64,000 bases of DNA from Planctomycetota bacterium (GCA_018242625.1 JAFEBO010000002.1:1-64000); one strand, 5' to 3'; shown: positions 9,814 through 21,731, numbered from the stretch's first letter. Notes: a model not told the origin generated them from the letters alone. Made by a program: numbers and translations.

Positions 9814-10233
9814 TCATCCGCGCGTGTGATCCGTCGCTGCCGGATGTTCGACCGCGCCGGCCGGCGCCGTCGTCGTGCGCCCGAGCATCGCGACGGCCAC
9901 CGCGGCAAAGATGAGCAGCATCGCGGCAACATCGGTCGGCCGGATGCGTTCTTTGGCGATGTAGATCGTGAACAGCATGAACACCGCGAGCGTGATGGCC
10001 TCCTGCAGTATCTTGAGCTGAGCGAGGGTGAAAGGCCCGCCGTGGTCGATGTGCCCCAAGCGGTTTGCCGGCACCTGCAGGAGGTATTCCGGCAGCGCGA
10101 TCAGCCAGGAGATGCCGATCGCCAGGAGGAGCGGCCAGGCTTTCTGCTTGACGTGGTAGTACCACGCGAACGTCATGAACGTGTTCGAGCCGATCAGGAG
10201 CGCAACGGTCCACAGCCAGCGGGGAATATCCAT
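9814..10233 (-). CDS. DMT-superfamily DUF486 membrane protein
   Basis: A small four-helix membrane protein of about 139 residues. The opening MDIPRWLWTVALLIGSNTFM..FAWYYH and the central LPEYLLQVPANRLGH are typical of DUF486, a family related to small drug/metabolite transporters; its substrate is unknown. I use the ATG at 10233; an ATG two codons earlier (10239) is equally possible. The C-terminal 20 residues are polar and probably cytoplasmic. It precedes the DASS transporter gene on the minus strand. Confidence 0.88.
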   Translation of the reverse strand: MDIPRWLWTVALLIGSNTFMTFAWYYHVKQKAWPLLLAIGISWLIALPEYLLQVPANRLGHIDHGGPFTLAQLKILQEAITLAVFMLFTIYIAKERIRPTDVAAMLLIFAAVAVAMLGRTTTAPAGAVEHPAATDHTRG

Positions 10234-10397
10234 GGCCAAGCGTAACGGAGCGACCGCACAGACGGATTAAACAGAACTTCCCCGCGGAGAAAAACTCTGC
10301 GGTTGGGTTGCCTCTTCACCGCATCGTTTGTGAATGTTGACGTGTTGCCCGACCCGGGCAGCCAACAACAGGCCGCGTGCCTATGGAGGGGTTTGTC

Positions 10398-11339
10398 ATG
10401 GTTCGTCACACCAATCGATTCGCAATGCCGGCCGGCTTGCTCGCTCTTGCGGGCCTGGCGGTCACCGGCGCACTGCTCACGCCAAGCACGGCTCCCGCCC
10501 GCAACGCGGCGGATCCGTACGCCGGCCTGCCGAGCACACTCACCGTCTACGGCGTCTGCCGCGACTTCAAGGGCTCCAATCAGACCGGCGGCCACGCCGA
10601 TTTCGAGTACACGCCCAAGAGCGGCTACGGCCACTACGTGGGCATCGTGAAGGACGATCTCGACTCGGAGAACAAGCCGCAGTTCGCCAGCCAGGGCTAC
10701 CTCGTGAGCAAGCAGGCCGTTGACGCCAGCAGCCGCAACATCATGCCCAAGTCCAAGTCGTACATCGCGGCGAAGACGGGCGACAAGGCGGGCACCGTCA
10801 CCGCCAGCACGGGCGGAGCAACCTCCACCGAGGCGAACTTCAAGCAGTGGTTCCGCGATGTGCCCGGGGTCAACCTGAGCAAGACGGTGCCGATCGTACT
10901 TGTCCGCCAGGCAAACTCCAACATCTACTCCTTCAGCGACAAGACCGACGCGACTTACTCGGGCAAGGGCGGCTTCTTCCCGATCAACGGAGAGCTCTTC
11001 GGCAATCCGCCCAACCAGAGCAAGAACTTCGGCTTCACCTTTGAGCTTGATACCGAGTTCGTCTACAAGAAGGGGACAGGCCAGACCTTCACGTTCACCG
11101 GCGACGACGATGTCTGGGTCTGGGTGAACGGTAAGCTTGTGATCGACCTGGGCGGCGTCCACGGCGCCACCAGCCAGACCATCGAGCTCGACCGAATCGA
11201 TGGCCTCGAGGACAGCAAGAAGTATCCGCTCAAGCTCTGCTTCGCCGAACGCCATACGACCGAATCGAACGTGCGTATCGACACAACGATCAGCCTCCAG
11301 GCCGTCGATCCGCCGCCCGTCACCGGTCTGTTTGACTGA
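10398..11339 (+). CDS. Exported fibro-slime domain protein
   Basis: A secreted protein of 313 residues with a signal peptide (LLALAGLAVTGALL..APARN). The body matches the fibro-slime/PA14-like domain: an early TVYGVCRDFKG strand, FTFTGDDDVWVWVNGKLVIDLGGVHG read as two adjoining motifs, then LKLCFAERHTTESNVRIDTTI near the end. Such domains occur in surface and extracellular proteins of Fibrobacter, Myxobacteria and Planctomycetes and are thought to bind carbohydrate or matrix. I choose the ATG at 10398 because GGAGGGG lies eight bases upstream; a GTG at 10377 would add seven residues. Confidence 0.88.
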   Translation: MVRHTNRFAMPAGLLALAGLAVTGALLTPSTAPARNAADPYAGLPSTLTVYGVCRDFKGSNQTGGHADFEYTPKSGYGHYVGIVKDDLDSENKPQFASQGYLVSKQAVDASSRNIMPKSKSYIAAKTGDKAGTVTASTGGATSTEANFKQWFRDVPGVNLSKTVPIVLVRQANSNIYSFSDKTDATYSGKGGFFPINGELFGNPPNQSKNFGFTFELDTEFVYKKGTGQTFTFTGDDDVWVWVNGKLVIDLGGVHGATSQTIELDRIDGLEDSKKYPLKLCFAERHTTESNVRIDTTISLQAVDPPPVTGLFD

Positions 11340-11425
11340 GCAACACCTCCGACCCGCTGGGCGGAGTCCCGGCGGGCTTCCCGCACCACCTCCGCACACC
11401 TCCGTGTGCCCACGCGCCGCGACGC

Positions 11426-11450
11426 GGGCTTCAGGATCGTCCTGAGGCCC
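11426..11450. terminator. Hairpin between convergent genes, possible bidirectional terminator
   Basis: GGGCTTCAGGA and TCCTGAGGCCC pair around a TCG-type loop with one G-T wobble. The hairpin lies between the ends of the fibro-slime gene and the convergent kinase gene. A short T-run (TTTT at about 11459-11462) follows after nine bases, so it is not a perfect intrinsic terminator. Confidence 0.45.
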
Positions 11451-11473
11451 GTGTCGGCTTTTGAGCCTTTGCC

Positions 11474-14194
11474 TCACTTGCTTTGCGGCGACCCCTGCAG
11501 CGCCCTGGCCTTGTCTGCGTGCCCCTTCCCGGGCTCTGCCTTCTCCCAGAGCTCGTAAACCCGGACGAGTTCCTTGTCCATCTGGCGGCAGGTCTCGCTG
11601 TCCTCCCCCATCACCTTGGCGATGATTCCCCGTGCTTCGACGAGCATGGCCTCCCCCTCCGCGGGCTTGCCCGTTTCGGCCAGGCAGACACCAAGCCCCG
11701 CGAGCGCGTAAGCGGTGCCCGGATTTTCCGGCGGGAGCGCCTTGCGTGAAGCCTTGAGCGCCCTTTCCAGATATGGGATGGCCTCCTTTACCTCACCCTG
11801 CCTCCGGAGAGAGTTTCCGAGATTGGCGAGGGAGACGATCGTGTCCGGATGCTCCTCGCCGAGCACACGCACGCTTATCTCGAGTACGCGCTGATCCAGT
11901 TCGTTTCCCTTTTTCTTCTGCCCAAGCTGGCGATAGACGGTCGCCAGGTTTCCCATGGCGGTCAGCGTGTCCTGGTGCTCTTCACCCAGAACCCGCACGC
12001 TCCGCGCGACCACGTCCTCATCGATCACGCGCGCCTTCTCCACGCGTTCGCGGGCGCGGTCGCCAACTCCGCGCTCCGTCTGCATCGCCGTCCAGTAGAG
12101 CGTCCAGGCGTAGTTGGTCCGGGCGTTGAGCGTTTCCGGATGGTCCGGGCCGCGCAGCTTCGTCAGCGACGCGATCAGCTCCTCGTACATCCGATCGGAC
12201 TCGGCGGCATTTCCCAGTTCGCCGTACGAGACCGCAAGTGTGTTCATTGTCGCGATGGTCGCCAGGTCATCCTTCCCCGGCGAGATCATCCGGGCGTCGA
12301 GCACTTCCTTCGCGACTTTCGCCGCCTGGTCCGGCCGGCTCTGCTGGCTGTACAGGAGCGCGAGAGTGTCCAGGCCGTCAAGCGTGATCGGATTTGTCCG
12401 GCCGAAGCGCTTTTCGTTCTCTGCAATCGACTTCTCCAGGAGACTCTCGGCCTCTGCACCCGCTCCGCTCCTGACGAGGTAATTCGCCAGATCGTTCACG
12501 GCCTGGCAAGTGTCCGGGGCGTCCGCTCCCAATTTCTCCTGAAGCAGGCGAACGGCCTCGCGAATATGTGAACCGGCCGCGGCGAATTCACCCAGGCCCG
12601 TGTACGTGCGGCCGACGGTGCCGTGCAGCCGCGCCGCGACGAGCGGGTCCTTCCCAAAGCGGCTGTCGATATCCGCCGCGGCAAGATCGAGCACCGCGCG
12701 CACGGTGACGTCCTTCCCGCGTGTCCGGGGATCGGCAGCGCCCAGCATCTCATCGAGGAATCGAACCGTTGCTTCGGACTCGGCGAGCCGGTCCTTGGCC
12801 TGCTGCTCGGCCTTTGCGGCACGCTGCGCTTCCGCGAGCGCCTTCGCCGCGTTTTCCTGCGCGAGGGCCCGCTGCCTTTCGGCTACGACAAGCCCGGCCC
12901 CGGTTCCGATCATGCCCAGGAGCAGTGTTGCGGCGACGACTCCTCCCGCGACGACGAGCGCGCGATGACGGCGCACGAATTTGCGGACGCGATAGACCGT
13001 GCTGGGCGGCGCCGCTTCGACGGCTTCTCGCCGCAGGAATCGCCCGATATCTTCCGCAAAGGCGCCGGGGCTCGCGTACCGCCTCGCCCGGTCCTTTTCC
13101 AGCGCCTTCATCGTGATCCAGTCGAGATCACCGCTCAATTCGGATCGCAGGCGGTGTATGTCCGTGCGCCGGCGCTGGGCGATCTCCCCGTTTTCGTCGC
13201 CGATCTGCGAAAGCTTCGTCGAAGGACGTACCGGATCCACCTCGCGGATGATGCGCTGGATATCGATGTACGAGGCGGACTGCAGTTGCTTTCCCGTGAA
13301 GGGCGTTGTGCCCGTCAGCAGTTCGTACAGCATCACGCCCAGCGAATACACGTCCGTGCGTGTGTCAATATCGAGGCTGCCCTCCGCCTGCTCGGGGCTC
13401 ATGTACTCCGGCGTCCCGACGAGCTGCTTCTGTTCTGTGAACAGCGTCTTCTCGGTCAGCTTGGCCTGCGTCGCCTTTGCGATGCCGAAGTCGATCACCT
13501 TCGCGCACGCCTCTCCGTCCGGGGTCGAGACCAGAACGTTCGACGGCTTGATATCGCGGTGGATGATCCCTTTGGTGTGCGCGTGCTGCACCGCCTGGCA
13601 CACCTGCACGAACAGCCGCAGACGCTCCTCGATCGCCAGGTTGTTGCGGTCGCAGTACGAGACGATCGGCTCACCCTTCACCAATTCCATCACGAAGTAG
13701 GGCCGTCCTGCTTCTGTGGCGCCAGCATCGAGGACCCTTGCGATATTGGGATGGTCCATCATGGCCAGAGCCTGGCGCTCGGCCTCGAATCGCGCGATCA
13801 CCTGCCGCGTGTCCATCCCCAGCTTGATCACCTTGAGCGCCACGCGGCGCTCGACCGGCTCCTCCTGCTCCGCCATCCACACGCTGCCGAAGCCGCCTTC
13901 ACCCAGGATCTGCAGCAGCCGGTACGGTCCGATACGGGCGCCGGAACGCTCCTGGGCGGAAATCTCGACAAGACGCCTGGAAACGCTCTCGAGCCGCTCG
14001 CTCGCCTCAGCCCCCATATCCGCAGTCGCGCCGCCTTCGATGGTCTGGTTCTCCGCTAGCAGGCGCTCGACAGCACCGCGTGCCGCGGCATCATCCCCAA
14101 ACGCGGCCCTGAGAAAATTCGACCGCTCCGCGACCGGCATCCTGAGCGCGCGCTCGAAAACATCTCTGATCCTCGTATGTTCCTCACTCGTCAT
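11474..14194 (-). CDS. Membrane Ser/Thr protein kinase with C-terminal TPR repeats
   Basis: A 906-residue planctomycete-style signalling kinase. After an 85-residue N-terminal region (HTRIRDVFERAL...), the kinase domain has GEGGFGSVW (98-106), Lys121, HRDIKPSN (212-219) and DFG (235-237), so it should be active. A single transmembrane helix (about 411-438) is followed by a coiled-coil stretch (LAQENAAKALAEAQRAA...) and about 400 residues of tandem TPR_10/TPR_12-type repeats, recognisable from recurring LG..HP.TL and ANLGN..R.. segments. The TPR part would lie outside the membrane if the kinase is cytoplasmic. Targets unknown. It is divergent from a second kinase gene, with 127 bp between the start codons. 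Confidence 0.92.
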   Translation of the reverse strand: MTSEEHTRIRDVFERALRMPVAERSNFLRAAFGDDAAARGAVERLLAENQTIEGGATADMGAEASERLESVSRRLVEISAQERSGARIGPYRLLQILGEGGFGSVWMAEQEEPVERRVALKVIKLGMDTRQVIARFEAERQALAMMDHPNIARVLDAGATEAGRPYFVMELVKGEPIVSYCDRNNLAIEERLRLFVQVCQAVQHAHTKGIIHRDIKPSNVLVSTPDGEACAKVIDFGIAKATQAKLTEKTLFTEQKQLVGTPEYMSPEQAEGSLDIDTRTDVYSLGVMLYELLTGTTPFTGKQLQSASYIDIQRIIREVDPVRPSTKLSQIGDENGEIAQRRRTDIHRLRSELSGDLDWITMKALEKDRARRYASPGAFAEDIGRFLRREAVEAAPPSTVYRVRKFVRRHRALVVAGGVVAATLLLGMIGTGAGLVVAERQRALAQENAAKALAEAQRAAKAEQQAKDRLAESEATVRFLDEMLGAADPRTRGKDVTVRAVLDLAAADIDSRFGKDPLVAARLHGTVGRTYTGLGEFAAAGSHIREAVRLLQEKLGADAPDTCQAVNDLANYLVRSGAGAEAESLLEKSIAENEKRFGRTNPITLDGLDTLALLYSQQSRPDQAAKVAKEVLDARMISPGKDDLATIATMNTLAVSYGELGNAAESDRMYEELIASLTKLRGPDHPETLNARTNYAWTLYWTAMQTERGVGDRARERVEKARVIDEDVVARSVRVLGEEHQDTLTAMGNLATVYRQLGQKKKGNELDQRVLEISVRVLGEEHPDTIVSLANLGNSLRRQGEVKEAIPYLERALKASRKALPPENPGTAYALAGLGVCLAETGKPAEGEAMLVEARGIIAKVMGEDSETCRQMDKELVRVYELWEKAEPGKGHADKARALQGSPQSK

Positions 14195-14321
14195 GAGACC
14201 GCGTTTCCCGGTTGTTCACCCCTCCCGAAATTTCCCTCAAAAGTGCGGGGCGAGTATACCGGGCTCGCAGTTCAAACCGGGGTCGGCGCGCACCGCTTCC
14301 TTGCTGTGCTAAATTCTGTGC

Positions 14322-17162
<2,841 letters not shown>

Positions 17163-17294
17163 AACAAAGCAGCTAAGGCTAGTTACAACGTGCCGGCGAG
17201 TGTCTGGAACGCTCGGCGCTCGGGTCTTGAACTCTCTGCCCATTTGCCCCTTTGGCCACGTGGGTCTGTGCCCCTTTGCATACCATCCCCTCCA

Positions 17295-19355
17295 ATGCCC
17301 GAACCGTCCCAAACCGGGGCCCACCCCCCCGATCACATCCGTAATTTCTCGATCATCGCTCACATCGATCACGGGAAGTCCACGCTCGCCGACCGCCTCC
17401 TCCAGGCCACCAACGCCGTCTCCGCGCGCGAAGCCAAAGAGCAGATCCTCGACTCCATGGACATCGAGCGAGAGCGCGGCATCACCATCAAGGCCTCCGC
17501 CGTCACCGTCTTCCACCGCCACAAGCCCGGCACCAAGGCCGACGAACTCGAAACCGAATACGAAGCCCCCGTCGACGACGCCCCCACCACCGACGCCGCG
17601 CCCTCCCACAAGACGAAGAAGGGCGAGTCCGCCGAATCCCACGGCGAGCTCTACATGCTCAACTTCATCGATACCCCCGGCCACGTCGACTTCAATTACG
17701 AAGTCGCCCGCGCCCTCAAAGCCTGCGACGGCGCCATCCTCGTCGTCGACAGCACCCAGGGCGTCCAGGCCCAGACCCTCGTCAACGCCTACCTCGCCGT
17801 CAACGAAAACCTCACCATCGTCCCCGTCATCAACAAGATCGATCTCCCCTCCGCGCGCCCCAACGAAGTCGCTGAGGAAATCGAGCAGACCCTCGGCTTC
17901 GACGCCGCCGACGCCATCTTCGTCTCCGCCAAAACCGGCCAGGGCCTCCCCGAGCTTCTCGCCGCCATCTGCGAAAAATTCCCGCCGCCCCGCAAGCCCG
18001 TGGTCAAGCAGCTCCGCGCCCTCATCTTTGACGCCGTCTACGACGACTACCGCGGCGTCATCGTCTACGCCCGTATCTTCGACGGCGAGCTCAAAGTCGG
18101 CGACAAGATCCGCATGATGGGCATCGGCCGCTCCTTCCAGGTCACCGAAATCGGCAAGATGAACCCCAAGCCCTACCGCCTCCCCGGCGGCAAGGTCGCC
18201 GCGGGCGAAACCTGCTACATCGTCGCCGCTATCCGCACCCTCAAGGACGTCCGCATCGGCGACACCATCACCCTCGAAATCGACCCCGCCGCCGAAGCTC
18301 TCCCCGGCTACCAGCCCCCGCGCCAGATGGTCTTCTGCGACTTCTACCCCGCCACCACGGACGATGGCAAAGGCACCGATTTCGAAGAACTCCGCGAAGC
18401 CGTCGAGAAACTCAGCCTCAACGACTCCTCCTTCACCTTCTCACCCGTCCACTCCGAGGCCCTGGGCTTCGGCTTCCGCTGCGGCTTCCTCGGCCTGCTC
18501 CACATGGACATCATCCAGGAGCGCCTCGAACGCGAGGGCGGCGTCCAGATCATCCAGACCGCACCCACCGTCTCCTATCACGTCCTCGTCCGCGGCACCG
18601 ACACCATCACCGGCGCTAACGGCCAGTCCCTCAAACCCGTCGACCCCGATTCCCCCTTCATCAAAGGCATGAACGACCGCGGCATCCCCGCCGGCATGCA
18701 GCTCCTCGAAGTCCACAACCCAGCCGATCTCCCCAGCCTCAACTGCGTCGAAGAAATCCGCGAGCCCGTCTGCCGCGTCGAGATCATGGTCCCCAAGGAA
18801 TTCATCGGCGACATCATGAAGCTCTGCCTCGACCGCCGCGGCACCTACAAAAACCAGCAGTTCGTCTCCAACAGCCGCGAGCTCCTCCAGTTCGAAGTGC
18901 CGCTCGCAGAGATCATCTACGACTTCTTCGACAAAATGAAAGGCCTCACCAGCGGCTACGGCACCATGGATTACGAAGTCATCGGCTATCGCGCCGACGA
19001 CCTCAACAAGATGGACATCCTCATCAACGGCGACCCCGTCGAGGCTCTCGCCATCATCGTCCACCGCCAAAAAGCCGAAGGCCGCGGCCGCCACCTCATC
19101 GCCCGCCTCAAAGACCAGATCCCCCGCCACCAGTTCGAAATCCCCCTCCAGGCCGCCATCGGCTCCCGCATCATCGCCCGCGAAACCATCAAGGCCTTCC
19201 GCAAGAACGTCTTGGCCAAGTGCTACGGCGGCGACGTCTCTCGAAAGCGCAAACTCCTTGAAAAGCAGAAGGAAGGCAAGAAGCGGATGAAGAGCGTGGG
19301 GTCAGTGACGATCCCCCAAGAGGCATTCATGGCCGTCCTTGACCAAGGGGACTGA
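17295..19355 (+). CDS. lepA: Elongation factor 4 (LepA), with a lineage-type insertion
   Basis: Ribosome-associated GTPase that back-translocates or remodels ribosomes. G1 AHIDHGKS (22-29), switch I RGITIKA, G3 DTPGH (126-130) and G4 NKID are intact, and the C-terminal EF4-specific domain is complete. I take the ATG at 17295 (686 residues); the open frame extends to 17190 but that part is not family-like. E. coli LepA is about 600 residues. Most of the excess is an acidic, Pro/Asp/Glu-rich insertion of about 38 residues between switch I and G3 (residues 75-117). The 3' end borders the accessory island. Confidence 0.95.
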   Translation: MPEPSQTGAHPPDHIRNFSIIAHIDHGKSTLADRLLQATNAVSAREAKEQILDSMDIERERGITIKASAVTVFHRHKPGTKADELETEYEAPVDDAPTTDAAPSHKTKKGESAESHGELYMLNFIDTPGHVDFNYEVARALKACDGAILVVDSTQGVQAQTLVNAYLAVNENLTIVPVINKIDLPSARPNEVAEEIEQTLGFDAADAIFVSAKTGQGLPELLAAICEKFPPPRKPVVKQLRALIFDAVYDDYRGVIVYARIFDGELKVGDKIRMMGIGRSFQVTEIGKMNPKPYRLPGGKVAAGETCYIVAAIRTLKDVRIGDTITLEIDPAAEALPGYQPPRQMVFCDFYPATTDDGKGTDFEELREAVEKLSLNDSSFTFSPVHSEALGFGFRCGFLGLLHMDIIQERLEREGGVQIIQTAPTVSYHVLVRGTDTITGANGQSLKPVDPDSPFIKGMNDRGIPAGMQLLEVHNPADLPSLNCVEEIREPVCRVEIMVPKEFIGDIMKLCLDRRGTYKNQQFVSNSRELLQFEVPLAEIIYDFFDKMKGLTSGYGTMDYEVIGYRADDLNKMDILINGDPVEALAIIVHRQKAEGRGRHLIARLKDQIPRHQFEIPLQAAIGSRIIARETIKAFRKNVLAKCYGGDVSRKRKLLEKQKEGKKRMKSVGSVTIPQEAFMAVLDQGD

Positions 19356-19409
19356 ATGCTTTCATTTGGCGCTTTGGCAATTTGGACCTTTGGCCCTTTG
19401 AAACGGGCG

Positions 19410-19430
19410 GTGCTTGATCAAGGAGACTAA
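19410..19430 (+). other. Relic of a second lepA 3' terminus
   Basis: The codons GTG CTT GAT CAA GGA GAC TAA spell VLDQGD-stop, the same last six residues as lepA (19335-19355), and the preceding codon is Ala in both. All five differences in the eight-codon match are third-position changes or the choice of stop codon. Between the two copies lie 54 bp of TTTGG-rich DNA. The likeliest reading is a leftover of a divergent lepA end, marking a recombination or insertion boundary; it is short, so chance is not excluded. Confidence 0.45.
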
Positions 19431-19622
19431 TCGGCGTGTTGCATCTACGAGCCCGACGTGCAAGCGAGGGCCCTGTTGCTCGCGCACACCGGAGTCAACG
19501 GAACCAACCCCGAACGGGCTGCACAAACTGGCCCATCGCAACGTGATCGCTTAAAATCGGTCCTTCTTGCCGACGACCGTCGCGGTTCGCTGCAGCTTGG
19601 GAATCTTGAACACAGATCACGA

Positions 19623-20465
19623 ATGCCTACCGCAAAAGAGTTTTTCAAATCCGATTTCTCAAGCGATTTGGTGTTTGAAAACACACTTACCGCAAATGGG
19701 GACGGCATCTCCTTCCCAATTATCACCAAGGTCACCATTGATCTTGAACACAACAGCGCGAGCGTTTCAGCCTACATCGATTCTCAGGAACGCGTGTTTG
19801 ATATCGCGGTATCAGTACTCAACAATCTTTCCTCTATACTCGACACCCCAAAAACAGCGAAGTTTAGCTACTCAATGCCAGGCGACGACGCGCTCCAGCC
19901 AAGTGCATATCGATTTACGGGCAGAGTTTGCTTTTATTGCGCAGCCACTGTGGACAAGCCGACTCGCGACGAATTCGTCGACAAAGCAAGGAAGCATGGC
20001 CTTTCCATCCTATTCCGCGACGCCGCCTATGCGATAGCGCGCACGGCTGCAGACACCCCTTTGGCTTTCATTTCCCACGATTCTCGAGACAAGGACCTAA
20101 TTGCCCGTCCCTTGGCCCACGCACTTCAACATCTGAACTGCCCCGTCTGGTACGACGAATTCTCACTCAAGATTGGCGACAGCTTGCGCGAGTCTATTGA
20201 GAGAGGAATCGCTGCCTGCAAAAAGTGCGTTGTGATTATCACGCCCCATTTTCTATCGAATTCGGGATGGACAAAATCAGAATTCAACGCCGTCTTTTCG
20301 AAAGAACTGCACGAGGGGAAGCACGCTATCTTGCCGGTCTGGTCCGGCGTAAGTCGCGCTGACGTCTATGCCTATAGCCCGATCATTGTTGATCGCTATG
20401 CCGGCAAGTGGGAGGATGGAGCCGACGCATTGGCTTCGAAGTTGGTGACAAGTATCCGCGCGTAA
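19623..20465 (+). CDS. TIR-domain protein with unknown N-terminal domain
   Basis: A 280-residue protein from the ATG at 19623. Residues 146-278 form a TIR domain: LAFISHDSRDKD, VWYDEFSLKIGDSLRESIERGI, CVVIITPHFLSNSGW and the motif GWTKSEF, where Glu220 occupies the place of the catalytic glutamate of NAD-cleaving TIRs (as in SARM1). Residues 1-140 are not a family I recognise; they include a beta-rich stretch and RFTGRVCFYCAATV and may be the sensor. The two lines I counted are 50% GC against 63% in lepA, which suggests transfer. An FRG-domain gene follows 64 bp downstream in the same direction. Bacterial TIRs commonly act in anti-phage defence by NAD depletion; here that is inference. Confidence 0.88.
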   Translation: MPTAKEFFKSDFSSDLVFENTLTANGDGISFPIITKVTIDLEHNSASVSAYIDSQERVFDIAVSVLNNLSSILDTPKTAKFSYSMPGDDALQPSAYRFTGRVCFYCAATVDKPTRDEFVDKARKHGLSILFRDAAYAIARTAADTPLAFISHDSRDKDLIARPLAHALQHLNCPVWYDEFSLKIGDSLRESIERGIAACKKCVVIITPHFLSNSGWTKSEFNAVFSKELHEGKHAILPVWSGVSRADVYAYSPIIVDRYAGKWEDGADALASKLVTSIRA

Positions 20466-20529
20466 TTTGGGCTTCCGTGTGAGCGATTGTTCAGTTAAAG
20501 GCGCCGGCTAGCTATAGACTACAAATCAA

Positions 20530-21294
20530 ATGAAATACATCGTCACAAACTTTCCCGAATTGATGACCTCTCTCTTCCACGCGAAGGCATCGCGAGGACA
20601 TGTTCGATTGGCATGGAGGGGCCAAGCTGACGCAGCGTGGAAATTGGAAACGACCCTTCATCGCGTAGTACGCGAGCGTTCTCTGGTCGAGCGGCGTTGG
20701 GAACTGACAATCAACAATGAGTTCATGGCGGACGCGCCTGGCATGAGTTCTTCCACTCCATCGCGGCGAGAAGCCGCAAATTGGCTCGTGGTCATGCGGC
20801 ACCACGGCCTTCCATCTAGACTATTAGATTGGACATGGAATCCGCTTGTCGCGGCATATTTCGCTGTGTGTGGACAGACAGACAAAGACGCCGCGCTTTG
20901 GGCAGTGGATGTAGGACAGCTTAATCTCACGTATGGTGCAGACTGGGGACTTGGCAGTCTTTACGCGGACGAAGACCCGCTGAAGGCGCTTGTGCACGCG
21001 CCGTTTTCGGGCAAAGAGCCTCCCAAGGCCGTATTTGCCGTTGCCGCTCCTCACGCCACTCGCCGCATTACTGCACAACAAGGGCTCTTCACGATTCACG
21101 GCATACCCGATCCACTGGAGAACATTGTCGCACTTGAAAAGCACCTTGATCGCATTCTGATTCCCGCGTCTGCAAAATCTGGCTTATTGAACGACTTGGG
21201 ATACTTGGGTATGAGCCGATCTCACTTGATGGTGGATCTAGATAGCTTGGCGTTGGATATCGCGAATGCGGGTCGCGCGCCAATTTGCAAGTGA
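20530..21294 (+). CDS. FRG-domain protein
   Basis: A 254-residue protein. The FRG domain (Pfam PF08867) is recognised from RLAWRGQADAAWKLETTLHR (27-45) and from MRHHGLPSRLLDWTWNPLVA (89-108), the family's two most conserved stretches. FRG proteins are scattered, often next to defence or mobile genes; their biochemical activity is not established as far as I know. The gene is lower in GC than its surroundings, like the TIR gene 64 bp upstream. TATAGA at 20514-20519, just before the start, could be a -10 box of its own. The 3' end runs directly into a decayed DUF2726 gene. Confidence 0.85.
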   Translation: MKYIVTNFPELMTSLFHAKASRGHVRLAWRGQADAAWKLETTLHRVVRERSLVERRWELTINNEFMADAPGMSSSTPSRREAANWLVVMRHHGLPSRLLDWTWNPLVAAYFAVCGQTDKDAALWAVDVGQLNLTYGADWGLGSLYADEDPLKALVHAPFSGKEPPKAVFAVAAPHATRRITAQQGLFTIHGIPDPLENIVALEKHLDRILIPASAKSGLLNDLGYLGMSRSHLMVDLDSLALDIANAGRAPICK

Positions 21295-21307
21295 TTGGCT
21301 TCTCTAC

Positions 21308-21600
21308 ATGTCCCCCACCCTCCTCCTCACCTACATCCTCCTGCCGACCGCAGTCACCCTCTTCTGCCTCTTCGTCAAACTCCTCCAAGCCCGCAAACGA
21401 GCCAACCCCGATTCCGCGGGACAAGATGACTCCGGCGTCAATCTCGCCAACTACGAGCGTTGCGAATCTCTCTTGACCCCCGGCGAACGCGCCTTCTTCC
21501 CCGCCCTCCGCCAAGCCTGATCTGACCGCTCCCTCATCTTCACCCAGGTCCAACTCTGCCGCCTCATCACTCCCCGCCGTCGCGGGTGGCTCGACCTGAT
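21308..21600 (+). pseudogene. Decayed DUF2726-type gene (copy A)
   Basis: The reading frame from the ATG at 21308 parallels the intact gene at 21732: an N-terminal membrane helix (TYILLPTAVTLFCLFVKLL), then LLTPGERAFFPALRQA against LLRPGERAFFPALQQA. At 21518 it hits TGA where the intact copy has TGC (Cys). Beyond the stop the same frame continues with LIFTQVQLCRLITPR, matching VIFTQVQLSKLIYPR, before similarity ends near 21590. It is thus a nonsense-mutated and truncated relative. The C-terminal DUF2726 core is missing. Confidence 0.8.
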
Positions 21601-21640
21601 TGCGCGCCACGGACCTTGCTCTAAAGGTCAGTGGTCTTTC

Positions 21641-21695
21641 TCCGCCGGAAAGAGTTGCAGAGAAAACCCGCAGGGTTGTCTCTGCATCCGCGGCC
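21641..21695. repeat. 55-bp direct repeat, copy 1
   Basis: This segment, starting TCCGCCGGAAAGAG and ending TCTCTGCATCCGCGGCC, is repeated at 22741-22795 with 49 of 55 positions identical. Copy 1 lies immediately upstream of the intact DUF2726 gene. Confidence 0.85.
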
Positions 21696-21731
21696 ATCCA
21701 TCACCCCTGCTCACTTTGTTACCTTCCCCCG

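Noticed and set aside
19458-19622. Longer N-terminus of the TIR protein
   Set aside because: The upstream codons have no predicted structure or ribosome-binding site; ATG 19623 starts the coherent protein.
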